DNA of 64,000 bases from NCBI GenBank assembly GCA_009929855.1, contig RZZN01000009.1, positions 1 to 64,000 of the forward strand, written 5' to 3'. The position numbers and the translations under genes were made by a program. Origin of the DNA: Gammaproteobacteria bacterium (lineage in GTDB: Bacteria; Pseudomonadota; Gammaproteobacteria; Chromatiales; Chromatiaceae). The first letter of the stretch is position 1. Every line of letters begins with the position of its first letter. Below the pieces are notes generated by a model. It saw only the letters and a list, made by a program, of their open reading frames with translations, ran no database searches and was not told where the DNA came from. Shown here one piece after another: positions 26,484-37,687 of the stretch.

Positions 26484-27692
26484 CTAGAACACGAGCTCGT
26501 TCGCGCCGAGGATCGCCATCAGGATGGAGATGATGATCCCGGCGACGATCACACCCAGACCGATGATCAGGATCGGCTCGAGCAGGGTCAGCATGCTCTG
26601 CACGCTGACGCGGGTCTCCCGATCATAGATGCTGGCGACCTTTGCCAGCATCTCGTCGAGGCTGCCCGACTCCTCACCGACCCGGATCATCTGCAGCGCC
26701 AGCTCGGGCAGCACCTCTAGGCGCAGGAGTGGCGCGGCCAACCCGCGACCATGCTTGAGGTCTTCGCTCGCCTCGTTGAGCAGTGCGAACAGTTTTCGAT
26801 TGGCGACGACCTCCTTGGCGAGGGTCAGGGCACTGAGCAACGGCAGGCCATTCTTGAGCAATGTCGCCAGGGTATGACAAAGCCGCGCCGTCTCCATCTT
26901 CCAGATGAGATCACCAAAGAGCGGGAGGTCCAGCACCCGGTGATCGAAGCGGTTGCGAATGACCGGATTTTGCATCCAGCGCTCCACCAGGACCGCGACC
27001 GTGGCGATGAAGACCAGCATGGCCCACCAGTAGTTCCGGAAGAGGTCCCCGGTGCCGACGACGATCTGGGTCGGCAGTGGCAGGGCCTCGCCCATGTCAT
27101 CGAAGAGCATCGTGAACTGGGGCACGACGAAGACCAACAGCATGATCACCGACAGGCCGGCGACGACCAGCAGGATCGACGGATAGACGAGGGCCGAGGT
27201 GATCGTCTGGCGCAGCTCGGCGAGTCGCTCCAGATAGTCGGCAAGCCGCTCGAGAACCTGGTCGAGCGCACCGCTCGCCTCGCCGGCGCGCACCATGTTG
27301 ATGTAGAGACGCGGAAACTGACCGTCCTGCATCTCCAGGGCGCTGGAGAAGCTGGCCCCGCCGCGCACCCGCTCCTGCAAGTCGGCGAGCATCCGGACCA
27401 GATGTTCCTCGGCGGTGAGATCCACCAGGATCTGCAATGAGCGGTCGAGGGTCATCCCGGCCTCGAGCAGTGTGGCCAGCTCGCGGGTCAGGATGCTGAT
27501 CTCCCGTGGGCTGACGCGACGGCGCTTGGCGCGTCCGAAACGGGCACGCAGACCGGCGGATGAGCGTGTCGCCAGCGGGATGAGGCCCTCGGCCTGCAGC
27601 TGACGCACGAGGGTCGCCTCATCGGGCGCCTCGAGCTCGCCCTCGATGCTCTCGCCATCGAGTTTCACGGCTTTATAGAGATATTTCGGCAC
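26484..27692 (-). CDS. gspF: Type II secretion inner-membrane platform protein GspF
   Basis: A 402-residue protein with two related GspF domains (about residues 70-190 and 270-395) and three membrane segments (about 170-190, 220-240 and 375-395). Motifs such as FPRLYINMVRAGEASGALDQVL and its second copy LQMIRVGEESGSLDEML are diagnostic. GspF is the polytopic core of the platform. It starts 15 bases after gspE. Confidence 0.95.
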   Translation of the reverse strand: MPKYLYKAVKLDGESIEGELEAPDEATLVRQLQAEGLIPLATRSSAGLRARFGRAKRRRVSPREISILTRELATLLEAGMTLDRSLQILVDLTAEEHLVRMLADLQERVRGGASFSSALEMQDGQFPRLYINMVRAGEASGALDQVLERLADYLERLAELRQTITSALVYPSILLVVAGLSVIMLLVFVVPQFTMLFDDMGEALPLPTQIVVGTGDLFRNYWWAMLVFIATVAVLVERWMQNPVIRNRFDHRVLDLPLFGDLIWKMETARLCHTLATLLKNGLPLLSALTLAKEVVANRKLFALLNEASEDLKHGRGLAAPLLRLEVLPELALQMIRVGEESGSLDEMLAKVASIYDRETRVSVQSMLTLLEPILIIGLGVIVAGIIISILMAILGANELVF

Positions 27693-27707
27693 GGCTGGAG
27701 TCCCTGG

Positions 27708-29516
27708 TCAAACCGTCTCGGTGGCCTCGGCGACCCGCAGCACCTCCTCGACGGTGGTGCGACCGTCGAGTGACTTGCGCAAGCCATCGAGGTACATGGT
27801 CTCCATCCCCTCAGTCACCGCGATGCGCCTGATCTCGGTCGCGGTGGCATGGTTGAGGACCGCCTTGCGGATCGCATCGCTCATCAACAGCACCTCGGTG
27901 ATCACGAGACGGCCATGATAGCCGGTCTCGTTGCAGGCTGGGCAACCAACGGCGCGATAGAGCATGACCGCGTCCGCGCTCACCCCGAGCGCGGCGAAGC
28001 GCTCAGCCAACTCGGGAATGGGGGCATAGCGCGCGCAACAGTGTGGACAGAGCTTGCGCACCAGCCGTTGGGCAAGGATCCCGTTGATCGTGGAGGTCAG
28101 CAGATAATCCTCGACACCCATGTCGAGCAGACGGGTGACCCCGCTGGCCGCGTCGTTGGTGTGCAGTGTGGAGAGCACGACATGACCGGTGAGGGCCGAC
28201 TGCACGGCGATCCGCGCGGTTTCGAGGTCGCGCATCTCACCGACCATGATGACGTCTGGATCCTGACGCACGATGGCCCGCAGCGCGCTCGCGAAGGTCA
28301 TGCCAATCGCGCTCTTGACTTGGATCTGATTGATCCCGGCGAGCTGATACTCGACCGGATCCTCCACCGTGATGATCTTGCGCGCTTCGGTATTCATTCG
28401 CCCGAGCGCGGTGTATAGCGTGGTGCTCTTGCCCGAGCCGGTCGGGCCAGTGACGAGCAGGATCCCGTATGGTCGCTCGAGGATCTCGCGCAGACGGGCA
28501 CGGGGCGAGCCATCGAAACCGAGCGCATCCAGGTCGAAACGGACATTTTCCTTGTCCAGGAGTCGCATGACCACGCTCTCGCCGAACATGGTGGGCACGG
28601 TCGAGACACGGAGATCAAGCTCTCGTCCCTGGATCCGGATCGGGATGCGACCGTCTTGCGGCAGGCGACGCTCGGCGATGTTGAGCTTGGCCATGATCTT
28701 GACACGCGAGATCACGGCCGCGGTGGAGCGCACTGGCGGGGCATCGACCTCCTTGAGGATGCCATCGATGCGATACCGGACCTTGAGCTGGTCGGCGAAG
28801 GGCTCGATGTGGATATCCGAGGCGCGCGATTCGAGCGCGCGCTGGATCAGTTGGTTGACCATGCGGATGACGGGTGCCTCGCTGGCCAGATCCTTCAGGT
28901 GCTCGATGTCCTCCTCGTCGAAATCGCCGAGCGCGGCGTCGCTGTCATCCTCCGGGGTCTCCTCGACCTTCTCGTAGAGCCGCTCCAGCGCGAGCTCGAT
29001 CTCGCTCGGCATGGCCACGAAGGCGCGCACCGGCTTACCCGCGGCCATCGCCATGGCGGCGACGGCGAAATCATCGATCGGATTGGCGAAGGCGACACTG
29101 AGGTGATCCGGTGCCTCGGCCAGCGGGAGGATCTTGGCATCCTTCAGGAAGCGTAGACTGAAGAGGTCCTCGCGAACCGGCTCGCTCGGAAAGAGACTCG
29201 CCTCCGCCAGGTCAAGCCCAAGCACATCGCCGATGGTTTGCGCCATATCGCGCTCCGAGACCAAACCGAGCCGCACCAGCATGGGCAGGAGCGGATCACC
29301 GGCCTCATCGGCGAGCCGGCGGGCGCGAGACAGATCGCCAGGTGAGAGCTTGCCGTGCTCGTGCAGATCGGTGACGACCTGACTCTCGGGGGAGCGCGCT
29401 GGACTCGTGACCTCGCCCGGTGGCGACACATCGGCGTGTTCTTCCAGGAAGTCAGGCTCGTCATCGCGACGCGCGCTGATGGCCGGGGCCGCGGCGAGGA
29501 TCGGATCGTCGAACAT
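27708..29516 (-). CDS. gspE: Type II secretion ATPase GspE
   Basis: A 602-residue secretion ATPase. It has an N-terminal region with a T2SSE_N-like domain (about residues 70-170), Walker A GPTGSGKSTTLYT, an Asp box ending TVEDPVEY, Walker B VGEMRDLETA, the His box and a C-terminal zinc-binding pair of CxxC motifs (CPHC ... CPAC). It powers pseudopilus assembly. The start at 29516 (MFDDP) was chosen for an AGAAGAG element upstream; an ATG at 29540 adds eight residues. It begins the gsp gene series, 28 bases after the polysaccharide gene. Confidence 0.95.
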   Translation of the reverse strand: MFDDPILAAAPAISARRDDEPDFLEEHADVSPPGEVTSPARSPESQVVTDLHEHGKLSPGDLSRARRLADEAGDPLLPMLVRLGLVSERDMAQTIGDVLGLDLAEASLFPSEPVREDLFSLRFLKDAKILPLAEAPDHLSVAFANPIDDFAVAAMAMAAGKPVRAFVAMPSEIELALERLYEKVEETPEDDSDAALGDFDEEDIEHLKDLASEAPVIRMVNQLIQRALESRASDIHIEPFADQLKVRYRIDGILKEVDAPPVRSTAAVISRVKIMAKLNIAERRLPQDGRIPIRIQGRELDLRVSTVPTMFGESVVMRLLDKENVRFDLDALGFDGSPRARLREILERPYGILLVTGPTGSGKSTTLYTALGRMNTEARKIITVEDPVEYQLAGINQIQVKSAIGMTFASALRAIVRQDPDVIMVGEMRDLETARIAVQSALTGHVVLSTLHTNDAASGVTRLLDMGVEDYLLTSTINGILAQRLVRKLCPHCCARYAPIPELAERFAALGVSADAVMLYRAVGCPACNETGYHGRLVITEVLLMSDAIRKAVLNHATATEIRRIAVTEGMETMYLDGLRKSLDGRTTVEEVLRVAEATETV

Positions 29517-29544
29517 GGCGCGCTCTTCTGCTCTAGGCATTGGA

Positions 29545-31442
<1,898 letters not shown>

Positions 31443-31446
<4 letters not shown>

Positions 31447-32486
31447 GCGCGCTCCGCCTGCGCGCGACGCTCCACCAGCCGCACCTTCGCATGGATGAGT
31501 AGATAGATGGCCCCCCAGGCCGCGATCAACAGCCATTGCTCGTGCGGCGGCAGCGCGGGGGCGGCCACCGCACAAGCCGCCGCGCCGGCCATGACCAGAT
31601 AGCCACGCAAGGCCGTCTTGTGATGCGTCCAGCCAGCCAGGACCAAGCGTTGGTAATGATGCGATCGATGTGGCTCCCAGATCCGCTCGCGACGCGCCAA
31701 GCGCGCGAGGAGCGTCCAGGTTGCATCGACGATGAAGGGCGAGAAGGCCAGCCAGGCGCTCCAGAGCGGAAATAGACCCAAACCCACGCCCCAGAGTGAA
31801 AAGGCCGCGACGAGAAGCCCAAGGCTGGATGAGCCGACATCACCGAGAAAGATCCGCGCCGGCGGAAAGTTGCTGGTCAGGAAACCCGCGGCGGCGGCGG
31901 CGATGCAGGCCGCGGCGAGCGCGAACAGCGGCTCGCCACCCGACCAGCCCAACACGGCGAAGGCGGTGAATCCGAACACCGCCATGCCGCCGGCGAAGCC
32001 ATCCATGCCGTCCATGAAGTTGTAGAGATTGATCATCCAGACGACATAGAGCAGGGTCAGGAGAAGGGCGACTGGCAACGGCCAGTCCAGAGCCCACCCC
32101 GGCAGGTCGAGCCGCGACCAGATCAGGCCGCCGCTCATCAGGAGCACGGCGGCGAGGGCCTGGGCCAAGAGCCGCCAGCGCCGCGCGAGGCCGCCGAGAT
32201 CGTCACGATAGGACACGGCGGCGACCAGTAGGAGCGCCAGCCCGGTCCAGGCCAGCTCGGGTGTGGCGATCCCGAGCAAGGCCATGAGCAGGAGCGGCAC
32301 CCCGCAGCCGAGCAAGACGGCGAGTCCACCGCTGCGCGGAACCGGGGTGGTGTGCAACGAGCGGGCGTTGGGATGATCGATCGGTCCATGTTGGTTGGGC
32401 CGCATGACCAGCCAACGGGTCGACGCGGCGGCCAGCGTCAACGCGACCAGCACCGCGGTGCCCTGCATCAATGTCTCGACACTCAT
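31443..32486 (-). CDS. Polyprenyl-phosphate sugar-1-phosphate transferase, WecA/MraY family
   Basis: A 347-residue polytopic membrane protein of glycosyltransferase family 4 (about ten membrane helices). It has the acidic loops YRDDLGGL, NLYNFMDGMDGFAGG and IFLGDVGSSSLG, and the His motif PHRSHHYQRL. Enzymes of this kind transfer a sugar-1-phosphate from a UDP-sugar to undecaprenyl phosphate to start O-antigen or capsule units. It directly precedes the 4,6-dehydratase gene, which fits a role in priming a surface polysaccharide. The exact sugar is unknown. Confidence 0.92.
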
Positions 32487-32536
32487 GATCCTCGATGTCC
32501 GACCAGTCGGCGGATGGGGCAGGGGACGGCGATGCC

Positions 32537-33091
32537 TCAGACGGCCCGCGCCAAGCCGCGCTCGACCTGCTCACGCGCCGCTCGTCCGAGCAGTGACTCG
32601 ATCAGCTGCAGCGCGAAATCCATCGCCGTGCCCGGACCCCGTGAGGTCACCACCGGACCATCCACCACCACAGGCGCATCGACGAAGCGGACTCGCGGAT
32701 AGTCCGCAACCTCGATCGCCCCTGGATAGGCGGTGGCGGTGCGCTCGTCGAGGATTCCGACGCTGGCCAGGACCTTGGGCGCGGCACAGATGGCCGCGAG
32801 GTAGCGACCAGCGGCCTGTTGCGCGCGTAATAAATCGATCAGACGCGCATCCGCGGCCAGATGATCGGCGCCCGGCAAGCCACCGGGCAGAACGATCATG
32901 TCGAACGACTGCCCGGCGACGGCTGCGAGCGTGGTATCGGGGAGCAGTCGGGTGCGCCGGCTGGCGGTGACCGGCTGCTCATCGAGACCGGCCGTCACGA
33001 CCTCGATCCCGGCGCGACGCAACAGATCGATGACCGTGACGGCCTCGAGCTCCTCACAGCCTTGAGCAAGCGGAATCAGAACCCTCGGCAT
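32537..33091 (-). CDS. DJ-1/PfpI (YajL-like) family protein
   Basis: A 184-residue protein of the DJ-1 superfamily. It shows the N-terminal strand VLIPLAQGCEELEAVTVIDLLRRAG with the conserved Glu, the motif MIVLPGGLPGA and the nucleophilic elbow AAICAAPKVLA with Cys102. YajL-type members protect proteins or metabolites from oxidative or carbonyl damage; the exact activity is debated. The start at 33091 fits the family, and an upstream in-frame ATG at 33118 adds nine residues. It lies 39 bases downstream of ctpA on the same strand. Confidence 0.9.
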   Translation of the reverse strand: MPRVLIPLAQGCEELEAVTVIDLLRRAGIEVVTAGLDEQPVTASRRTRLLPDTTLAAVAGQSFDMIVLPGGLPGADHLAADARLIDLLRAQQAAGRYLAAICAAPKVLASVGILDERTATAYPGAIEVADYPRVRFVDAPVVVDGPVVTSRGPGTAMDFALQLIESLLGRAAREQVERGLARAV

Positions 33092-33130
33092 GGGCGTGGC
33101 CGCGGCTGTCGTGTGCATGGGGATGACTCC

Positions 33131-34450
33131 TCAGCTGTCCGGTGTTGGGTTGTCGGCGGGACGCCCCAGGATATTGAGCCCCTTGAGCATGTTGAGCGCC
33201 TCGGCGAGCTGGAAGTCTTCGGCGAGCAGGCTGGCGCCGTTGCTGGCGGACACGCCCGACTCAGGGGCGGGCTCATCCAGATGACGGACCAGATCGGATT
33301 CCTTGAGATCCTCCACCGGACCGCCGGTCAATGGCTTGAACTCACCGAGCTGCAGCTCGATGTCCGGCACGATGCCTTGCGCCTGGATGGAGCGTCCAGA
33401 GGGGGTGTAATACCGCGCCGTGGTCAGCTTGAGCGCGGTGGCATCGTCGATCGGGACGATGGTTTGGACCGAGCCCTTGCCGAAGGTCTGATTGCCCATC
33501 ACGATCGCGCGCTTGTGATCCTGGAGTGCCCCGGCCACGATCTCGGAGGCCGAGGCGCTCCCACTGTTGACTAGGACCACGATGGGTGCCCCGGCGAGCA
33601 CATCATCTGGTCCAGCCTGGAACTGGAGCTCACTCTCGGCATGCCGCCCCTTGGTGTAGACGATCAGCCCGCCGCCGAGGAAGGCGTCGCTGACCCCGAC
33701 CGCGCTGTTGAGAACCCCGCCCGGATTGTTGCGCAGATCCAGTACCAAGCCCTTCAAGCTCCCGCCGCTGGAAGTCTTCAGGCTCTCGACTGCCTTGACG
33801 ACATCCTCGGTGGTGCGTGCCTGAAAGTGCGAGATGCGCAGATAGCCGTAGCCCGGCTCGAGCGTCCGGCCACGGACACTGGCGACCTGGATGATCGCCC
33901 GCTCGATGGTGACATCGAAGGGGCGCTCCTCGTTGTCGCGCATGATGGTCAGCTCGATCTTGGTCCCGGCTTGGCCGCGCATCAGATTGACCGCATCGTT
34001 GAGACTGAGACCCTTCACCGGCTTTTGATCGATGCGGATGATGGTGTCGCCCGCTTGCAGACCGGCGCGTTGCGCTGGGGTGTCATCGATCGGCGCAATG
34101 ACCTTCACGAAGCCGTCCTCCATCCCGACCTCGATCCCAAGGCCGCCGAACTCGCCCCGGGTCCCGACCTGGAGATCGCGGTATTCCTCGGTGTTGAGAT
34201 AGGCCGAGTGCGGGTCGAGATTGGCCAACATGCCGCGGATCGCACCCTCGATGAGCGACTTGTCCTGAACGGTCTCGACATACTCGTCCTTGATCCGACC
34301 AAAGACCTCGGCAAAGGTACGCAGATCGGCGAGCGGAAGCGTTTGGTCCGCACTGGTCGGCTCGATGGCCGGGTCGCTGGCCGACACGTTCGACCAGGCC
34401 AACACGGCCGCTAGGCTCATGGTCAAGACGAGAGCGGAAGGAATGGTCAT
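33131..34450 (-). CDS. ctpA: C-terminal processing peptidase CtpA (S41 family)
   Basis: A 439-residue periplasmic serine protease. It has a signal peptide (ALVLTMSLAAVLAWSNVSA), an N-terminal helical region, a PDZ domain (about residues 100-170, with GLGIEVGMEDGFVKVIAPIDDTPA by pattern) and an S41 catalytic domain with VNSGSASASEI and FGKGSVQT, the Ser/Lys dyad region. CtpA-type proteases trim or degrade periplasmic and cell-wall enzymes. It lies downstream of envC, the common gammaproteobacterial order. Confidence 0.94.
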   Translation of the reverse strand: MTIPSALVLTMSLAAVLAWSNVSASDPAIEPTSADQTLPLADLRTFAEVFGRIKDEYVETVQDKSLIEGAIRGMLANLDPHSAYLNTEEYRDLQVGTRGEFGGLGIEVGMEDGFVKVIAPIDDTPAQRAGLQAGDTIIRIDQKPVKGLSLNDAVNLMRGQAGTKIELTIMRDNEERPFDVTIERAIIQVASVRGRTLEPGYGYLRISHFQARTTEDVVKAVESLKTSSGGSLKGLVLDLRNNPGGVLNSAVGVSDAFLGGGLIVYTKGRHAESELQFQAGPDDVLAGAPIVVLVNSGSASASEIVAGALQDHKRAIVMGNQTFGKGSVQTIVPIDDATALKLTTARYYTPSGRSIQAQGIVPDIELQLGEFKPLTGGPVEDLKESDLVRHLDEPAPESGVSASNGASLLAEDFQLAEALNMLKGLNILGRPADNPTPDS

Positions 34451-34624
34451 GGCGTGGATTCTATTCTCGCGTGGATGGATCCGATCGACTACCGAGCGGT
34501 GAGCATCCGCACAGCCGACCGGATCGCGGATTTTTCGAAATGCTGGGCTGTCTTCTAGGATCGCACGTTTTGGCCCTGCTCGACAGCCGTGAACGGGGCG
34601 CGACGATGTTGGATCCTCGCGGCG

Positions 34625-35938
34625 CTAACCGACTCCCTGGATGTGCTTGGATCGCGTCATCAGCGAGTCGTTCCACCAGACGATCGTCGCGCGCTCGGCG
34701 GGGTGCGCGCGCCGTCCCTCGCGGGTATCCGGACCGCACCAGCTTGCCGGGTCCTCCGGCTTGCCATTGTTGCGTATGGCGAAATAGAGGACCGGCTCCT
34801 CGCGTCCGCCGCTGTCGCCACTCAATGCGATCACCTCGTCGGCGCCGACCCATTCACCGGGCTCCTTCAGCAGCGCCTGGTTGTGGCCGTAGATGGACAT
34901 GAAGCCGCCGCCATGATCGATGACCAAGAGCAGACCGAAGCCGCGCAGCCAGTCGGCATGCACGACGCGTCCCTCGTGGATGGCGCGCACCTCCTCGCCA
35001 TCCCGTGCCGCCAGCAGAACGCCGTCCCAGCGCAGATCCGAGCCGCGTTTCGGCGTTCCAAAACCGGCCAAGACACGTCCTTCCAAGAGTGGCCATCCCA
35101 AGCGCCCTTTACGCTTGGGAAAGGGATCGCGCTTGATCTCGAGCTCGGTATGGATCTGTGCGCCCTGGCGGAGGTGCTCGACGAGTCGGCGCAGCGACTC
35201 GGCGTCGCGCTCCAGACTGCGCAGATCGAGTGTGCGACTCGCGATGCTCTCCTCCAGACGACGCAGAACCTCCGCACGCTCGGCCCGGGCCAGCTCGAGC
35301 TGCTGGAGCGCAGCCTGCTGCTGCTGACCCAGCTCGATCAGCTGTGTCGCCTCGCGTTGAGCGTCGCGAGCGAGTTGGGTGAGCCGCTCGGTCCGGCTCT
35401 GGATCGCCGTAACCCGGCGCGCTTGATCGCGATTGAGATAGGCGAAATAGGACAGGATGCGGGTTGCTCGAAACGTATCCTCTTGGTTCAGGAGCAAGCG
35501 CAGGCGATCGGCTCGCCCCATCACATAGGCGGTCCGAATCAGATCGGCCCAGACGCCGAGCTCCCGCGCGAGCAAGTGGTGCTCTTCGATCTGACGGGCT
35601 CGCAGCGCCTCGGCCACCCGCGTCTGGGTCTCGATGGCGCGGGCCAGCTCGCGGCTCTTGACGACCGCGGCCGCGACCTCGCGCTCACGAGTCTCGAGCT
35701 CTTCGAGAAGTGCGCGCCGGTCGGCATGATCCTTGACCAACTCCTCGCCGATGACCTTGACCGTTTGCTGAATGGACTCGAGGTCTTGGGCACGTGCCTC
35801 GATCGTCTTCGCGGGATCCTTGGCCTCCAGGATCGCGGGCGAGAGGGCCAGACAGCTCATGATCAGGACGATCGGCAGGACAGACCGCTGCCACCGCGCA
35901 CGTGGCGGCAGCGCGCGCCTGGGCGGATCGCAAGGCAT
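34625..35938 (-). CDS. envC: Murein hydrolase activator EnvC
   Basis: A 437-residue protein with a signal or anchor segment (SVLPIVLIMSCLALSPAILEA), a long coiled coil (about residues 45-270) and a C-terminal LytM domain. The LytM zinc residues are degenerate (LRWDGVLLAA instead of the HxxxD region; LYFAIRNNG instead of a His-rich end), as in EnvC, which activates AmiA/AmiB rather than cutting the wall itself. It acts with FtsEX, encoded at 12734-14370. The start at 35938 places the signal near the N-terminus; longer readings would cross the neighbouring promoter. Confidence 0.92.
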   Translation of the reverse strand: MPCDPPRRALPPRARWQRSVLPIVLIMSCLALSPAILEAKDPAKTIEARAQDLESIQQTVKVIGEELVKDHADRRALLEELETREREVAAAVVKSRELARAIETQTRVAEALRARQIEEHHLLARELGVWADLIRTAYVMGRADRLRLLLNQEDTFRATRILSYFAYLNRDQARRVTAIQSRTERLTQLARDAQREATQLIELGQQQQAALQQLELARAERAEVLRRLEESIASRTLDLRSLERDAESLRRLVEHLRQGAQIHTELEIKRDPFPKRKGRLGWPLLEGRVLAGFGTPKRGSDLRWDGVLLAARDGEEVRAIHEGRVVHADWLRGFGLLLVIDHGGGFMSIYGHNQALLKEPGEWVGADEVIALSGDSGGREEPVLYFAIRNNGKPEDPASWCGPDTREGRRAHPAERATIVWWNDSLMTRSKHIQGVG

Positions 35939-36066
35939 CAGGATCGGCACGGCGGGGGCCCTTCGTTGCGTGGCTTGACGGCGGGACGGAGACGCCTCAT
36001 TCACAATTCGACTCCGGTCGACTGAAAAGGACTTGGCACGCGAATCATGCGTCGCGGGGGGAACAC

Positions 36067-36095
36067 TTCGCATATGGCTCGAAAGAGTTTATTAT
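36067..36095 (+). promoter_or_regulatory. Candidate sigma-70 promoter of the ArsR-type gene
   Basis: TTCGCA (36067-36072), a 17-base spacer and TATTAT (36090-36095) form a recognisable -35/-10 pair in an AT-rich stretch. The predicted start falls near 36102, inside the 20-base dyad at 36097-36116. This supports the GTG start at 36134. Confidence 0.5.
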
Positions 36096-36096
36096 T

Positions 36097-36116
36097 CTAT
36101 TGTGATGCATCAATAG
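36097..36116. promoter_or_regulatory. Inverted repeat, candidate ArsR-type operator
   Basis: The dyad CTATTG-N8-CAATAG has perfect 6-base arms around a nearly symmetric centre (TGATGCAT). It overlaps the predicted transcription start of the regulator gene, the usual place for autorepression. ArsR-family persulfide sensors bind short AT-rich dyads of this sort. Binding is inferred. Confidence 0.5.
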
Positions 36117-36133
36117 AGAAACGAGTCTCCACC

Positions 36134-36487
36134 GTGAATATCCCGAGCTTGGTGTCCGCTTCAGACCCGTCCGATCCGAGTGTGCACGCGCTCTTCGCCG
36201 ACGATACCGACATCGAGCGCGCATCCCGGTCGCTCAAGGCCATGTCACACCCATTGCGCCTGAAGATTCTCTGCACCCTTGGGGATCAGGAGGTCAGTGT
36301 CCAGGATATCGTCGACCATGTCGGGACCTCCCAGAGCAATATCTCCCAGCATCTGGCCATCCTGCGCGACAAGGGTATCCTGGCATCGCGCAAGGACGCG
36401 AATCGGGTCTACTATCGGGTCAGTGACGGCCGCACGCTGTGCTTGATCGGCATGATGCGCGAGGTCTTCTGCCAGCACACATATTGA
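36134..36487 (+). CDS. ArsR/SmtB family regulator, BigR/SqrR-like
   Basis: A 117-residue winged-helix repressor: SLKAMSHPLRLKILCTLGDQEVSVQDIV, recognition helix TSQSNISQHLAILRDKG and beta wing RKDANRVYYRVSDG. Cys47 in helix 2 (KILCTL) and Cys113 near the C-terminus (EVFCQ) are placed as the redox pair of BigR, SqrR and YgaV, which sense reactive sulfur by forming a polysulfide bridge. A third Cys103 is present. Metal-binding motifs of ArsR or SmtB are absent. The GTG start follows a good promoter and operator; an ATG at 36074 would put those elements inside the gene. The next gene encodes a rhodanese. Confidence 0.85.
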   Translation: MNIPSLVSASDPSDPSVHALFADDTDIERASRSLKAMSHPLRLKILCTLGDQEVSVQDIVDHVGTSQSNISQHLAILRDKGILASRKDANRVYYRVSDGRTLCLIGMMREVFCQHTY

Positions 36488-36505
36488 TTGGCGATGGCGT
36501 CGCGG

Positions 36506-36534
36506 GTGACGCCCGCGCCGGTCCTCTCTATACT
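36506..36534 (+). promoter_or_regulatory. Candidate sigma-70 promoter of the rhodanese gene
   Basis: GTGACG (36506-36511), a 17-base spacer and TATACT (36529-36534) resemble a -35/-10 pair about 125 bases upstream of the rhodanese start. A GC-rich hairpin (GCGGG, loop, CCCGC) overlaps the -35 region and could be the end of the regulator transcript. Confidence 0.4.
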
Positions 36535-36658
36535 TCGCACTCCTTACAAAGCAACCTCCCGGCGGCGTTCGGGCGCGGTCTCGAGTCTAGTGGACCAGAC
36601 AGAGGGTCTGGTCGAGGCGCGGGCGCGGACGCCGCGCCATCCAAGAGATCGCAGAATC

Positions 36659-37087
36659 ATGCTGTTTGGTCAACTCGTCGAGTTCATCGGTAATCACTGG
36701 TACCTCTTCCTCGCACTGGTCGTGATCCTTGGACTCTTGACCCACAATATCATCGTGGGCGGCAAGGGCACAGTCGATCCGCTGCAAGCCACCGAGATGA
36801 TCAATCATCAGAATGCCATGGTGGTCGATGTCCGCCCGGCCGCCGATTTCGCCAAGGGCCACATCATCAATGCGTTGAACATCCCGATGAACGGCTTCAA
36901 GAACCAGATCGGAACCCTGAACAAACATCAAACGCGCCCCATCATCATCAACTGTCGCTCAGGGGCCCAATCCGCCATCGCGTGCGGGCAATTGCGCAAG
37001 GCGGGTTTCGAGCAGGTCTTCAACCTCCGCGGCGGGATCATGGCCTGGGAGTCGGCGAATCTGCCCTTGACACGTAAAAAACGCTGA
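36659..37087 (+). CDS. Membrane-anchored rhodanese (YibN-like)
   Basis: A 142-residue protein with one N-terminal membrane helix (HWYLFLALVVILGLLTHNII, residues about 13-32) and a single rhodanese domain. The active loop CRSGAQSA (Cys99) would carry a persulfide. Rhodaneses transfer sulfane sulfur to acceptors such as cyanide or thiols. The ATG at 36659 has an AAGAGA element upstream. It precedes secB as yibN does in enterobacteria, but the intervening grxC gene is missing. Its position after a BigR/SqrR-like regulator suggests a role in reactive sulfur handling. Confidence 0.9.
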   Translation: MLFGQLVEFIGNHWYLFLALVVILGLLTHNIIVGGKGTVDPLQATEMINHQNAMVVDVRPAADFAKGHIINALNIPMNGFKNQIGTLNKHQTRPIIINCRSGAQSAIACGQLRKAGFEQVFNLRGGIMAWESANLPLTRKKR

Positions 37088-37177
37088 ATCCTGACCAGTT
37101 TCGACTCCATCGATCGGCGAATCCAAACACCGCCACCGTCAGCGATTTCAACGCTCAATCAACCGAGGATCTCCAGC

Positions 37178-37687
37178 ATGGCCGATCACGAGCCTTTCAA
37201 GGAACCCCAGACCTCCAACGGTCAGCAACGGCAATTCGCCATTCAGCGCATCTACATCAAGGATGTCTCGTTCGAATCGCCAAACGCCCCGGACATCTTT
37301 CGTGGTGAATGGAATCCGACCCACGAGTTGAACCTCGGCACCAAGGTGAACAAGCTACAAGAGGGGATCTTCGAGGTCACTCTCTCGGTGACCGTGGTCG
37401 CCAAGGTCGGGGAAAAGACGGCCTTCCTCGTGGAGATCCAACAGGCCGGAATCTTCGCGATGAGCGGCTTCTCCGAACAAGAGCTCGGTCCGATGCTGGG
37501 AGCCTACTGTCCGGCGATCCTCTTTCCCTACGCGCGCGAGGTGATCTCTGACCTGGTCGTCAAGGGGAGCTTTCCTCAGCTCGTGCTCCAGCATGTCAAT
37601 TTCGACGCGCTCTATGCACAGCATCAGCAAGAGGCCGCCGCGGGGCAAGCCCCACGCGATGCCGCGGCCACGCCGAGCCAACATTGA
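37178..37687 (+). CDS. secB: Protein-export chaperone SecB
   Basis: A 169-residue SecB with the family blocks [32 protein letters not shown]-like strand ([17 protein letters not shown]) and [19 protein letters not shown], ending [11 protein letters not shown]. SecB holds precursors unfolded in the cytoplasm and delivers them to SecA. The stop codon overlaps the start of gpsA, matching the common secB-gpsA order. Confidence 0.97.
   Translation: MADHEPFKEPQTSNGQQRQFAIQRIYIKDVSFESPNAPDIFRGEWNPTHELNLGTKVNKLQEGIFEVTLSVTVVAKVGEKTAFLVEIQQAGIFAMSGFSEQELGPMLGAYCPAILFPYAREVISDLVVKGSFPQLVLQHVNFDALYAQHQQEAAAGQAPRDAAATPSQH

Noticed and set aside
34589-36025. 478-codon frame on the plus strand opposite envC
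   Set aside because: No recognisable domains; mirrors the envC codons.
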